From Methanobacteriota archaeon (GTDB taxonomy: Archaea; Halobacteriota; Methanomicrobia; Methanomicrobiales; Methanoculleaceae): 64,000 bases of DNA. The stretch is from positions 1-64,000 of the forward strand of contig JAEWLJ010000005.1 in the NCBI GenBank assembly GCA_023393455.1, in the 5' to 3' direction. Each line of letters opens with the position of its first letter. The stretch's first letter is position 1. The translations under genes were made by a program, and so were the position numbers. The notes beneath the pieces are model-generated. The model saw nothing but the letters and a program-made list of their open reading frames with translations, ran no database searches and had not been told where the DNA came from. Shown in pieces: positions 1-8,052 of the stretch.

Positions 1-452
1 AGGTGGTTGCGACCAACCTCACCAACTTCGCCTGCCCCCTCATCCGCTACCGCACCATGGACATCGCGGTGCTCGGGGCAGACGCCTGCTCCTGCGGGAG
101 AGGGTATCCCCTGCTCGAGAAGGTGGAAGGGAGGCTCCAGGAGTTCATCGTGACGAAGAACCGCCGGCTCGTATCGATGACCGCGGTGAACATGCACTCC
201 GACATCTTCGACAACGTCGCACAGTTCCAGTTTCACCAGGAGAGAGAGGGGGAGGCTCTGCTGCGGATCGTGAAGAAGACCGGGTACGGCGACCGTGACA
301 CGGACCGTATACTCCGGGAACTCGAGAGAAAATTTGAAGGCGACGTGGACGTGACCATCCGCTTCGTTGATGATATCCCCCGTACCCGGCGCGGCAAATA
401 CCAGTTCCTGATACAGGAACTCCCGCTGGACCGGTGGGGCATTTCGGTATGA
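1..452 (+). CDS. PaaK/CapK-like adenylate-forming ligase, C-terminal fragment
   Basis: This is the last ~150 residues of a gene that begins before the window; the frame is open from base 3. The fragment has the arginine-rich hinge (CPLIRYRTMD), a CSCGRGYP cysteine motif, and the terminal RTRRGKYQFLIQ segment that carries the catalytic lysine in the phenylacetate-CoA ligase/coenzyme F390 synthetase/CapK superfamily. These enzymes activate a carboxylate or a nucleotide-linked substrate with ATP. The substrate cannot be told from the fragment. The next gene, a CapA homologue, overlaps its stop codon, so the two are probably cotranscribed, which favours a CapK-like role in envelope or polymer synthesis over aromatic acid activation. 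That role is inference. Confidence 0.8.
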   Translation, partial: VVATNLTNFACPLIRYRTMDIAVLGADACSCGRGYPLLEKVEGRLQEFIVTKNRRLVSMTAVNMHSDIFDNVAQFQFHQEREGEALLRIVKKTGYGDRDTDRILRELERKFEGDVDVTIRFVDDIPRTRRGKYQFLIQELPLDRWGISV

Positions 453-1567
453 GAACCATGCAAAGACTCAGGCTAACAGCAACAGGAGACATATGGGTTC
501 GGACGGCGGACCATCAATACCCGTTCGGGAAGGTCGGTCATCTTCTTGAGGACAAAGACGTCCTCTTCGGGAACCTGGAGACCACCCTCTCGAATACGGG
601 CGAACCGGCAGAGAAACACCACGTGATCTTCACCTGCCCGGATGCGGCCCGGCACCTGAAGGAGGCCGGGTTCGACGTCATGAGCGTTGCAAACAACCAC
701 TCCGGCGACCTCGGGGTCGAGGGATTCAGGAACACCCTGGACGCGCTTGAACGGCGGGAGATCCTCGCCATCGGCGGATCGGCGACCGAAGACCGGCAGG
801 AGCCGGTCGTTATCGAGAGGAACGGCGTCTCGATAGGGTTTGCGGGCTACACGATCGGCAAATTCGCCATATCGCGCGAGGTCTCGGTCAACCGGCTGGT
901 CGAAGAGGAGGTCTTCAGGGACATCGCCTCCCTCAAAGGGAGGTGCGACCATATCGCCGTCTCGCTGCACTGGGGAACAGAGATGGCCTACTACCCGTCC
1001 CCCGAGCAGATCGCCCTCGCCCACCGGTTCATCGATGCAGGGGCCACAGTGATCCTCGGGCACCACCCACATACCATGCAGGCGATCGAACGCTACCACG
1101 GGGGGCTCATCGCCTACTCGCTCGGCATGTTCCAGTTCGAGCCGCGCTGGCCTCACAACATCTCGCGGGAGGCGATCCTGCTCTCGGTCGACCTGCAGAA
1201 GAACGGCGTCGTCGGGGATCACGAGGTGGTGCCGCTCATCATCGAAGACGATTTCATACCCCATCCGGCAGAAGGGGCGATGGCGGAGGAGATCCTGAAC
1301 TTTCTCTCCGAGATCTCGCGGCCGGTCGCCGAAGGGAGGCTCACCCGGTCCCGGTGGTTCGAGGAGATCGCGCCGGTCTACATGAAGATGAACCTCGATA
1401 GTTACCGTTACCGGATACGCCGCAATGGCCTCTTCCCGCTCCTGGAGATGGGAGCCTGGTTCTTCACGCCGTTTTGTCTGAAATGCTGCGCCGGCCTGGT
1501 TCGCCGGATGCTTCGCCCGGAACTGGCACGCAGGAGGCGTGCCCCGGGGCAGAACGCCGGGAACTGA
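449..1567 (+). CDS. CapA family protein (metallophosphatase-like fold)
   Basis: A protein of about 372 aa. It carries the motifs of the CapA/poly-gamma-glutamate synthesis family: TGDIW near the N-terminus, GNLETTL, NNHSGD, LHWGTEM and GHHPHTMQ, which together form a metallophosphoesterase-like metal site. I chose the ATG at 449 because it overlaps the upstream stop as ATGA, giving translational coupling; a GTG at 434 is also possible. No clear signal peptide is seen. The C-terminus is basic and contains a short hydrophobic stretch (LLEMGAWFFTPFCLKCC), so it may lie at the membrane. Family members are linked to capsule or gamma-glutamyl polymer synthesis; the exact reaction here is not known. 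Confidence 0.85.
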   Translation: MRTMQRLRLTATGDIWVRTADHQYPFGKVGHLLEDKDVLFGNLETTLSNTGEPAEKHHVIFTCPDAARHLKEAGFDVMSVANNHSGDLGVEGFRNTLDALERREILAIGGSATEDRQEPVVIERNGVSIGFAGYTIGKFAISREVSVNRLVEEEVFRDIASLKGRCDHIAVSLHWGTEMAYYPSPEQIALAHRFIDAGATVILGHHPHTMQAIERYHGGLIAYSLGMFQFEPRWPHNISREAILLSVDLQKNGVVGDHEVVPLIIEDDFIPHPAEGAMAEEILNFLSEISRPVAEGRLTRSRWFEEIAPVYMKMNLDSYRYRIRRNGLFPLLEMGAWFFTPFCLKCCAGLVRRMLRPELARRRRAPGQNAGN

Positions 1568-1750
1568 ACGGGGGCGGATACCGGGCACGCGAACGCCCGG
1601 TTTGACCAGGGACCATCCCCGGCCTCTTCTTCGGTGCATCCTTCATACCGGCCGGTCATTTCACGGGAAGACTGCCGGTGACCCGGGGGCCGGATCGCAA
1701 AACCCTCATTACAATTGATGACAGATATAACCGTGAGGAGTGTAACCAAT

Positions 1751-2632
1751 TTGTCAGCGATTCCAAAGGAAGAGTACCTCTACAAGTGCACATCCGCCTG
1801 TGCGGGGTGCAGCTCTTCCCTATGTCTGCGTTACGTGCTCAAGGCCGCCGGGCCTGACTCCGTCCTGGTCATACCCGCCTGCTGCACCAGCGTCATCCAG
1901 GGGATCTACCCCGGCACGGCGATGAGCGTGCCCACCTACAACGTGGCGTTTGCCGCATCCGCGGCCTGCGCCTCCGGTATGAGCGAGGCGTTCGCGGCGA
2001 TGGGGAGAGAGACCAACGTCATCGTCTATGCGGGCGATGGCGGAACGGTCGACATCGGCATTCAGGCGCTCTCCGGCGCCTTCGAGCGCGGCACCAATTT
2101 CCTTTACATCTGCTACGACAACGAGGCATACGGCAACACCGGCATGCAGCGGTCGGGCGCAACACCGCTCGGGGCGCGTACCACCACGACTCCCGGCGGC
2201 AAGCCCACGACCAAGAAAGACCTCGACCGGATCGTCGAGGCGCATAACCCGCCCTATATGGCGACCGCCTGCAGCGCCTACCCCCTCGACCTCTACAAAA
2301 AGGTGAAGAAGGCGCTCTCGATTGAAGGCCCCAAGTTCATTCATATCCTCGCGCCCTGTCCGCCGGGGTGGCGCTACCCCACGGAGAAGACGGTCGAGAT
2401 GGGGAAACTCGCCGTGAAGACCGGAACGTGGATCCTCTACGAGCGCGAGTTCGGGAAACTCTCGATCAGCGGCCCGTCAAAGGCGGCGATGAGGAAACCC
2501 GCGCCGCTTGAGGACTATATCAAGGGCCAGGGCCGGTTCAAGAACCTGAGCCCCGAGATCCTCGACCTGATGCGCCAGCAGGTGCAGCAGAACATCCAGC
2601 GGCTCGCCCGCGAGGAGGCAGGCGTATGCTGA
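1751..2632 (+). CDS. porB: Pyruvate:ferredoxin oxidoreductase, beta subunit
   Basis: This is the thiamine-diphosphate subunit of the heterotetrameric 2-oxoacid:ferredoxin oxidoreductase that interconverts pyruvate and acetyl-CoA plus CO2. It has the CAGC cysteine motif near the N-terminus, the TPP/Mg motif GDGGT with DNEAYGNTG following, and the FIHILAPCPPGWR region typical of the pyruvate-type beta subunit. Conserved sequence begins at about SAIPKEEYLYK, so I favour the TTG at 1751, which has GTGAGGAG about 10 nt upstream; an ATG at 1718 in the same frame is the alternative. It is first in a tightly overlapping operon, followed by porA with a 7-nt overlap. In a hydrogenotrophic methanogen the expected direction is reductive carboxylation of acetyl-CoA. 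Confidence 0.93.
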   Translation: MSAIPKEEYLYKCTSACAGCSSSLCLRYVLKAAGPDSVLVIPACCTSVIQGIYPGTAMSVPTYNVAFAASAACASGMSEAFAAMGRETNVIVYAGDGGTVDIGIQALSGAFERGTNFLYICYDNEAYGNTGMQRSGATPLGARTTTTPGGKPTTKKDLDRIVEAHNPPYMATACSAYPLDLYKKVKKALSIEGPKFIHILAPCPPGWRYPTEKTVEMGKLAVKTGTWILYEREFGKLSISGPSKAAMRKPAPLEDYIKGQGRFKNLSPEILDLMRQQVQQNIQRLAREEAGVC

Positions 2633-3738
2633 CGATCGCGACCGGCAACAAGGCGGTGGCCGCTGCGGTGAAGGCCGCGAAACCGGGCGTCATCGCCGCA
2701 TACCCGATCACCCCCCAGACCGAGATCGTCGAGCAGATCGCCGAGTATGTCGCCGGCGGCGACCTTGAGAGCCGGTATATCCCGGTGGAGAGCGAGCACT
2801 CGGCGATGGCGGCCTGCATCGGGGCGAGCGTCGGCGGCGTGCGGACGTTCACGGCGACGAGTTCCCACGGCCTCCTCTACATGCACGAGATGATCCACTG
2901 GGCCGCGGGAGCGCGTCTCCCGATCGTGATGGCGAACGTCAATCGTGCCCTCGGGCCCGGGTGGAACACCTGGGCGGAGCATACCGACGCCTTCTCCCAG
3001 CGCGACACGGGCTGGCTGCAGGTCTTCGTGGGCACCGTCCAGGAGGCCTACGACGCCACCCTGATGGCGTTCAAGGTCGCCGAGGACGAGAGGGTTCTCC
3101 TCCCGATGATGGTCAACCTGGACGGGTTCGCGCTGAGCCACATCACACAGTCGCTCGACACGGTGGAGATCGGCGACTTCCTGCCTCCCTACCACCTCCC
3201 GCATGCCATCGATACAGAGAACCCGCTCGGCTATGGGGCCATGACCGGGCCGGACGACCACTTCCGGTTCCGGTGGGACATCGAGCGATCGATGCGCGAC
3301 GCCCGGGACGTGATTACGGAGGTCGAACGCGAGTTTGCGGAACGGTTCGGCCGCTCCTACGGCCCCACGGAGGATTACCGGTGCGAGGACGCCGACGTCG
3401 TCGTCGTCGCGATGGGGACCCTCGGCAAAGAGGCGGAGGTGGCGATCGACCGCCTCCGCGACGAGGGGATAAAGGCCGGGTCGATGCGCCTGCGCTGGTT
3501 CCGGCCATTCCCGGACCTCGATCTCGCCGGGAGGGAGGTCGTGGTCATCGACCGCGACTACTCCTTCGGCTTCGGCGGCGTGGTGGCGCATTCCCTCAGG
3601 TCAAAGACCGGCGTCGAGCCTTACAGCGTCATCGCCGGTCTGGGCGGCCAGGAGGTCACCTACAACGATATCGCGGACTTCGTCCGGAACCGTCGTCCCG
3701 GCACCGAGACCTGGTTCGGGGTGAACGACCATGTATGA
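2626..3738 (+). CDS. porA: Pyruvate:ferredoxin oxidoreductase, alpha subunit
   Basis: A 370-aa alpha subunit. The N-terminal half has YPITPQTEIVE, the VESEHSAMAACIGAS segment and the TSSHGLLYMHE motif that binds the TPP pyrimidine ring and substrate. The second half is the transketolase C-like domain (VVVVAMGTLGKEAEVAID onward). It overlaps porB by 7 nt and porC by 8 nt, so the four subunits are translated together. The pyruvate-type beta subunit and single-operon arrangement support pyruvate over 2-oxoglutarate or branched-chain acids, but specificity is inferred by family resemblance only. Confidence 0.92.
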   Translation: MLTIATGNKAVAAAVKAAKPGVIAAYPITPQTEIVEQIAEYVAGGDLESRYIPVESEHSAMAACIGASVGGVRTFTATSSHGLLYMHEMIHWAAGARLPIVMANVNRALGPGWNTWAEHTDAFSQRDTGWLQVFVGTVQEAYDATLMAFKVAEDERVLLPMMVNLDGFALSHITQSLDTVEIGDFLPPYHLPHAIDTENPLGYGAMTGPDDHFRFRWDIERSMRDARDVITEVEREFAERFGRSYGPTEDYRCEDADVVVVAMGTLGKEAEVAIDRLRDEGIKAGSMRLRWFRPFPDLDLAGREVVVIDRDYSFGFGGVVAHSLRSKTGVEPYSVIAGLGGQEVTYNDIADFVRNRRPGTETWFGVNDHV

Positions 3739-4258
3739 GATCAGGATCCACTCCCGGGGCGGGCAGGGCGGCGTCACCGCCGCGAAACTCCTCGCCCTCG
3801 CGGCATTCAGGGACGGAAAGCACGCGACCGCCTTCCCGTTCTACGGGGCGGAGCGGCGCGGGGCGCCGGTCGTCTCGTTCGTCCGGATCGCCGATGAGCC
3901 GATCAAGGTCTACAGCCAGATCCACGAACCGGATCTCGTGATCGTGCTTGACACGAGCATCATGGATGTGGTGAACGTCCTGGACGGCCTCAAGGCCGGC
4001 GGCACGGTGCTCTTAAACAGCGCCCACCCGATCACTGGGTGCAACGGGGCATGCCGTCACGTCGACCTGACCGGGATCGCGCTCGCGGAGAACCTGGTGG
4101 TTGCGGGGAGCCCGATCCTGAACACCCCGGTCATCGGGGCGCTCGCGAAGATGGGGATCGTCACCCTCCCGTCGGCGGAGCAGGCGATCCGCGAGATGTT
4201 CTCCGACGAACGGAACGTGAAGGCTGCTAGAGCAGCATACGAGGAGTTGAAGATATGA
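3731..4258 (+). CDS. porC: Pyruvate:ferredoxin oxidoreductase, gamma subunit
   Basis: A 175-aa gamma subunit with the family signature IHSRGGQGGVTAAKLLA at the N-terminus and the FPFYGAERRGAPVVSFVRI segment. It ends about where stand-alone gamma subunits end. This subunit contributes CoA binding and stabilises the complex. It sits between porA (8-nt overlap) and porD (4-nt overlap, ATGA). In many archaea the order is porC-porD-porA-porB; here gamma and delta come after beta and alpha. Confidence 0.93.
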   Translation: MYEIRIHSRGGQGGVTAAKLLALAAFRDGKHATAFPFYGAERRGAPVVSFVRIADEPIKVYSQIHEPDLVIVLDTSIMDVVNVLDGLKAGGTVLLNSAHPITGCNGACRHVDLTGIALAENLVVAGSPILNTPVIGALAKMGIVTLPSAEQAIREMFSDERNVKAARAAYEELKI

Positions 4259-4500
4259 GAGAGAGACTTGCGCTCAGCAGGCCGAAGGAGGGCGCGTCGG
4301 GAGAGACCGGGACGTGGCGGACGTTCCGGCCCGTCGTGGATAAGGAGACGTGCAACGCCTGCGGGCTCTGCGCCCAGTACTGCCCGGACGCGGTCATCGA
4401 CGAGGAACTCAACATCGACCTCGACTACTGCAAGGGGTGCGGCATCTGCGCGAACGAGTGCCCAAAAGAGGCGATCGCTATGGTGCGGGAGGAGCGCTAA
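4255..4500 (+). CDS. porD: Pyruvate:ferredoxin oxidoreductase, delta (ferredoxin) subunit
   Basis: An 81-aa polyferredoxin with two canonical 4Fe-4S motifs, CNACGLCAQYC followed by CP-type closure and CKGCGICANECP. It passes electrons between the catalytic core and soluble ferredoxin. It starts at an ATGA overlap with porC and is the last gene of the operon. A minus-strand remnant gene (4478-4682) runs into its 3' end. Confidence 0.95.
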   Translation: MRERLALSRPKEGASGETGTWRTFRPVVDKETCNACGLCAQYCPDAVIDEELNIDLDYCKGCGICANECPKEAIAMVREER

Positions 4501-4682
4501 CAGCGTCGGCTCCGTCGAGAGGGCGCTTCCCCATGTACTCCAGGTTGAACCGGTAGAAGTGCGCATAGCCGCAGTTGCGGCACCGGGTCGTGAGATGGTT
4601 GGACCCGATCGCGAGGCCGTGCGGGCCCGTAACCCCACAATTTTTGTATCGCCCGTCGGGTGAAGATGAACCGCTCGCTCAT
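4478..4682 (-). pseudogene. Small zinc-ribbon protein gene with a +1 frameshift
   Basis: Reading the minus strand from the ATG at 4682 gives MSERFIFTRR and then an unlikely sequence. Removing one base from the C run at 4652-4654 joins this to a frame with two Cys-x-x/Cys pairs: YKNCG, then CRNCGYAHFYRF, ending LEYMGKRPLDGADAV and a stop at 4478-4480. The restored product is about 67 aa, a plausible small zinc-binding protein. I do not recognise the family. The gap is a single base in a homopolymer, so a sequencing error is as likely as real decay or a programmed shift. The 3' end overlaps the end of porD on the other strand by 23 nt. Confidence 0.45.
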
Positions 4683-4843
4683 GCAGGATACTTGAGGAAC
4701 ACAGGATAAAACCTCCGCCTCCGTGGGTACGGCCGCCCGCACTCCGGGACGGCAGGTTGGTGCCGCGCCCGGGTCGGGTTCAGGCAGGAAGCAAACGTTA
4801 AATAGCACCCCCGCACTTCTGTTGCCGAATAGGAGGTTATGAG

Positions 4844-5146
4844 ATGGCAGCGTTGAGAGTCGCACCCTATGTCTGCGCTTACTCGGATGAGAACGAAGAG
4901 AACCTTCACATCGAGATCGAGCTACCCGGGGTCGATAAGAAGGATATTACGTTCAAGATGCAGGAGACCAGCTTCTCCATCGATGCAGCCCGCGGCGACG
5001 TCCGCTACGTCGGCACCTATGCGATCGGCTGTCCGGTCGACACGAACGGGGCGAAGGCAACATTCCGAAATGGCCTGCTCGCCGTGGACGTCCCCTACAT
5101 CCAGCCGGCCGCGGAGGAGACGAAGGAGATCCCCATCGCGGAGTGA
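4844..5146 (+). CDS. Hsp20/alpha-crystallin-type small heat shock protein
   Basis: A 100-aa protein that is almost only the alpha-crystallin beta-sandwich: NLHIEIELPGVDKKDITFKM, then a loop and NGLLAVDVPY at the end of the domain. It is shorter than the usual 140-160 aa because the N-terminal arm is nearly absent and the C-terminal tail lacks a clear I-x-I motif; PIAE is the closest. Such short members may act as dimers and hold unfolding proteins, but oligomerisation would be limited. A strong ribosome binding site, AGGAGGT, lies 6-12 nt upstream, and a TTAAATA box near 4798 could be its promoter. Confidence 0.82.
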   Translation: MAALRVAPYVCAYSDENEENLHIEIELPGVDKKDITFKMQETSFSIDAARGDVRYVGTYAIGCPVDTNGAKATFRNGLLAVDVPYIQPAAEETKEIPIAE

Positions 5147-5298
5147 AGGAGTCTTCGGCCCGGGCGCATCTCTTTTTTTACCGCGAGGCACCGCCGGGTG
5201 CCTTTCACCCGATAGCGGGAGATAGGTGTCTCCGCTCCCGGGCCGTCCCTTTCACCGGGAAGAGTCACCTTTATTAGCCTGCATCCGCACGTCAGGAT

Positions 5299-7464
5299 AT
5301 GAACCCGTCACGCGGACACGACCCGGAGGCACCGGAAGCACCGGTGCGGGATGAGTCGCCACCGAACCGGCTGGCAAGCGAAAAGAGCCCATACCTCCTC
5401 CAGCACGCCCATAACCCCATCGACTGGTACCCCTGGGGTGAGGAAGCGTTTTCGCGGGCGCGGGAAGAGGGAAAACCAATATTCCTCTCGATCGGCTACT
5501 CGGCCTGCCACTGGTGCCACGTCATGGAGGAGGAGTCGTTTGCCGACCCGCAGGTCGGGAAACTCCTAAACGACGTCTTCGTCTGTATCAAGGTGGACCG
5601 CGAAGAGCGGCCGGATATCGATCAGGTCTACATGGCGGCTGCCCACGCGCTGACCGGTACCGGAGGCTGGCCGCTCACCATCTTCATGACCGCCGATAAA
5701 AAACCCTTCTTCGCAGCGAGTTACATCCCGAAGGAGAGCCGTTACGGGATGACCGGCCTATTAGATCTCGTCCCCCGGATCAGCAAGGTCTGGCAGACCC
5801 AGCGGCAGGAACTCGAGAGCGCTGGCGACCAGGTGTTGCAGGCGCTCCAGAGCGCGGCGAAGATCCCGCCGGAGGAGGGCGAACTTGACAGGACGGTCCT
5901 CGACGAGGCCTATAACACCTTCTTCCGGGTCTTCGACGGGGAGAACGGGGGGTTCGGGGACGCACCGAAGTTCCCCACCCCGCACAACCTCGTATTCCTG
6001 CTCCGCTACGGGAACCGGACCGGGGAGGAGCCGGCATACACGATGGTCGAGAAGACGCTGCATGCCATGCGCCGGGGCGGGCTCTTCGACCAGGTCGGTT
6101 ACGGCTTCCACCGGTACTCGACGGACGCGGAGTGGTTCGTTCCGCACTTCGAGAAGATGCTCTACGACCAGGCGCTCCTCGTGATAGCGTATACGGAGGC
6201 CTACCTCGCGACGGGGAGGGAGGAGTTCGCGAGAACCGCCCGCGAGACGATCGCCTATGTCCTGCGCGAGATGACCGATCCGAACGGCGGGTTCTACTCG
6301 GCGGAGGATGCCGACAGCGAAGGCGAGGAGGGGAAGTTCTACCTCTGGACGAAGGACGAGATCCTCACGATCCTCGGGGAAGAGGACGGCGAACGGTTCT
6401 CCCGGATATTCAACGTCATGGAGCCCGGGAACTACCGGGAACAGCCCGGCGGGAAGAGGACGGGCAAGAACATCCTCCGCCGGCGCCGGCCGCTCGCGTC
6501 CTGGGCGCACGAGTTCGAGACCTCTGAAGAGGACCTGGCGTGGTCCGTGGAGGAGGGGCGCCGGAAACTCCTTGCGGCCCGGGAGCGGCGCGTCCGCCCG
6601 GGGAGGGACGACAAGGTCCTCACCGACTGGAACGCCCTCATGATCGCCGCCCTCGCGAAAGCCGCCCGGGCCTTCGACGAGCCGGAATACCTGGCGGCGG
6701 CGGAGAAGGCGGTCGCGTTCGTCCTCGCGAACCTTCGCGGGCAGGACGGACGGCTCCTCCACCGCTACCGGGGCGGCGAGGCGGGGCTCACGGCAACCCT
6801 CGATGACTACGCGTTCATGATCTGGGCGCTCATCGAGGTCTATGAAGCGTCGTTTGCCCCCCGCTACCTCCAGACCGCCGTCGACCTCTCCCGGGACCTC
6901 ATCGCCCACTACTGGGACTGCGACCAGGGGGGGTTCTTCTTCGTGCCGGACGATGCAGACGTTCCCGTCCGCCAGAAGCCGATCTACGACGGGCCGATTC
7001 CCTCCGGCAACAGCGTGGCCATGTATGCCCTCTTCGCTCTCGGGCGGATGACGGCGAACCTCGAGTTCGAGGAGACGGCGGGGCGGATACGGCGTGTCTT
7101 TGCCGGAACCGTCAGCGACTCTCCTGCCGCCTGCTCTCACTTCCTCACCGCCCTCGATTTCATGCTGGGGCCGAACTTCGAGGTGATCATATCCGGTGTT
7201 CCGGGCGCACAGGACACGAAAGCGATGATCGACGCTATCCGGTCGCACTACGTGCCCGACGCCGTCGTCATCTTCCGCCCGTCCGACGAGGAAGAGCCCG
7301 AGATCACCGCTGTCGCCGGGTTCACCCGGGATATCGTGACGATCGCTAATAAGGCGACGGCATACGTCTGCACCAACTACGCCTGCGACATCCCGACGAC
7401 CGACCCGGGCGAGGCGGTGCACCTCATGAGAACGACGGGGCGGTCGCCGGAACCGATCGTCTGA
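5299..7464 (+). CDS. DUF255 / YyaL-type thioredoxin-domain protein
   Basis: A 721-aa protein of the YyaL/spermatogenesis-associated protein 20 family. The first ~180 residues are a thioredoxin-like domain with the hallmark [21 protein letters not shown], the CHWCHVM active-site motif, and the [12 protein letters not shown] cis-proline region. The remainder is an (alpha/alpha)6-barrel of the six-hairpin glycosidase/N-acylglucosamine epimerase type ([31 protein letters not shown]). No enzyme activity is firmly established for the family; a redox or sugar-related role is suggested by the fold. It has no signal peptide, so it is cytoplasmic. An OsmC gene follows after 14 nt, suggesting an oxidative-stress unit. 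Confidence 0.9.
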   Translation: MNPSRGHDPEAPEAPVRDESPPNRLASEKSPYLLQHAHNPIDWYPWGEEAFSRAREEGKPIFLSIGYSACHWCHVMEEESFADPQVGKLLNDVFVCIKVDREERPDIDQVYMAAAHALTGTGGWPLTIFMTADKKPFFAASYIPKESRYGMTGLLDLVPRISKVWQTQRQELESAGDQVLQALQSAAKIPPEEGELDRTVLDEAYNTFFRVFDGENGGFGDAPKFPTPHNLVFLLRYGNRTGEEPAYTMVEKTLHAMRRGGLFDQVGYGFHRYSTDAEWFVPHFEKMLYDQALLVIAYTEAYLATGREEFARTARETIAYVLREMTDPNGGFYSAEDADSEGEEGKFYLWTKDEILTILGEEDGERFSRIFNVMEPGNYREQPGGKRTGKNILRRRRPLASWAHEFETSEEDLAWSVEEGRRKLLAARERRVRPGRDDKVLTDWNALMIAALAKAARAFDEPEYLAAAEKAVAFVLANLRGQDGRLLHRYRGGEAGLTATLDDYAFMIWALIEVYEASFAPRYLQTAVDLSRDLIAHYWDCDQGGFFFVPDDADVPVRQKPIYDGPIPSGNSVAMYALFALGRMTANLEFEETAGRIRRVFAGTVSDSPAACSHFLTALDFMLGPNFEVIISGVPGAQDTKAMIDAIRSHYVPDAVVIFRPSDEEEPEITAVAGFTRDIVTIANKATAYVCTNYACDIPTTDPGEAVHLMRTTGRSPEPIV

Positions 7465-7478
7465 CGGGAGATGGGATC

Positions 7479-8018
7479 ATGATCAGAAACGGGGTCGATA
7501 TGGAGCGGGTGAACACCCTCAAGAAGGCGCTCCGGGAGGAATCGACGGCAGGCAAGAGAACCCTCTCCGCCATAACGAGCTGGAACGGGGGCGCCCACTC
7601 CACCACGATCGTCCGGAACTTCGCCATCCCGGCCGACGAACCGGCCGCCATCGGCGGAACCGACCGGGGGGCAAGCCCGACGGAACTGATGCTCACGGGC
7701 CTCTCCGCCTGCATAGCGATCGGCATCGCCTACAGTGCGGCTGAAGAAGGGATCGAGGTCGATTCCATCGAGATCGACATCGAGGGCGACCTCAATCTCG
7801 GCGGGTTCTTCGAGGTCGGGGACGTCCGGCCGGGCCTCGAAGAGGTTCGCCTGACCGTCCGGGTGGATGCCGATGCGCCGCAGGAGAGGATCAAGGAACT
7901 CGTGGACCACGGATACCGGCGCTCCCCGGTCGCGGCCGCGCTTGAAGGCAGGGTGCCGGTCAGGGTCTGTATCGGGTGGGAGGAGGCACCACTTCCCGAA
8001 CCCCGATCCGGGGCCTGA
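7479..8018 (+). CDS. OsmC family peroxiredoxin-like protein
   Basis: A 179-aa OsmC/Ohr-fold protein. It has the conserved GASPTELMLTGLSACIAIGIAYSA helix with the second catalytic-type cysteine (C in LSAC), a central strand HSTTIVRNFAIPADEPAAIGGTDRG, and a late RVCIGW strand. The usual first Ohr cysteine cannot be placed clearly, so it may be an OsmC-like protein and not a true organic hydroperoxide reductase. It follows the DUF255 gene directly and shares its strand, which fits a shared thiol-stress role. A second in-frame ATG at 7500 could be the start. Confidence 0.85.
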   Translation: MIRNGVDMERVNTLKKALREESTAGKRTLSAITSWNGGAHSTTIVRNFAIPADEPAAIGGTDRGASPTELMLTGLSACIAIGIAYSAAEEGIEVDSIEIDIEGDLNLGGFFEVGDVRPGLEEVRLTVRVDADAPQERIKELVDHGYRRSPVAAALEGRVPVRVCIGWEEAPLPEPRSGA

Positions 8019-8052
8019 TCACCGGTCCGGTATTCGCACTGCTGTCCCGCCC

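Noticed and set aside
5761..7422. 553-codon minus-strand frame
   Set aside because: It is antisense to the DUF255 protein, which has clear motifs.
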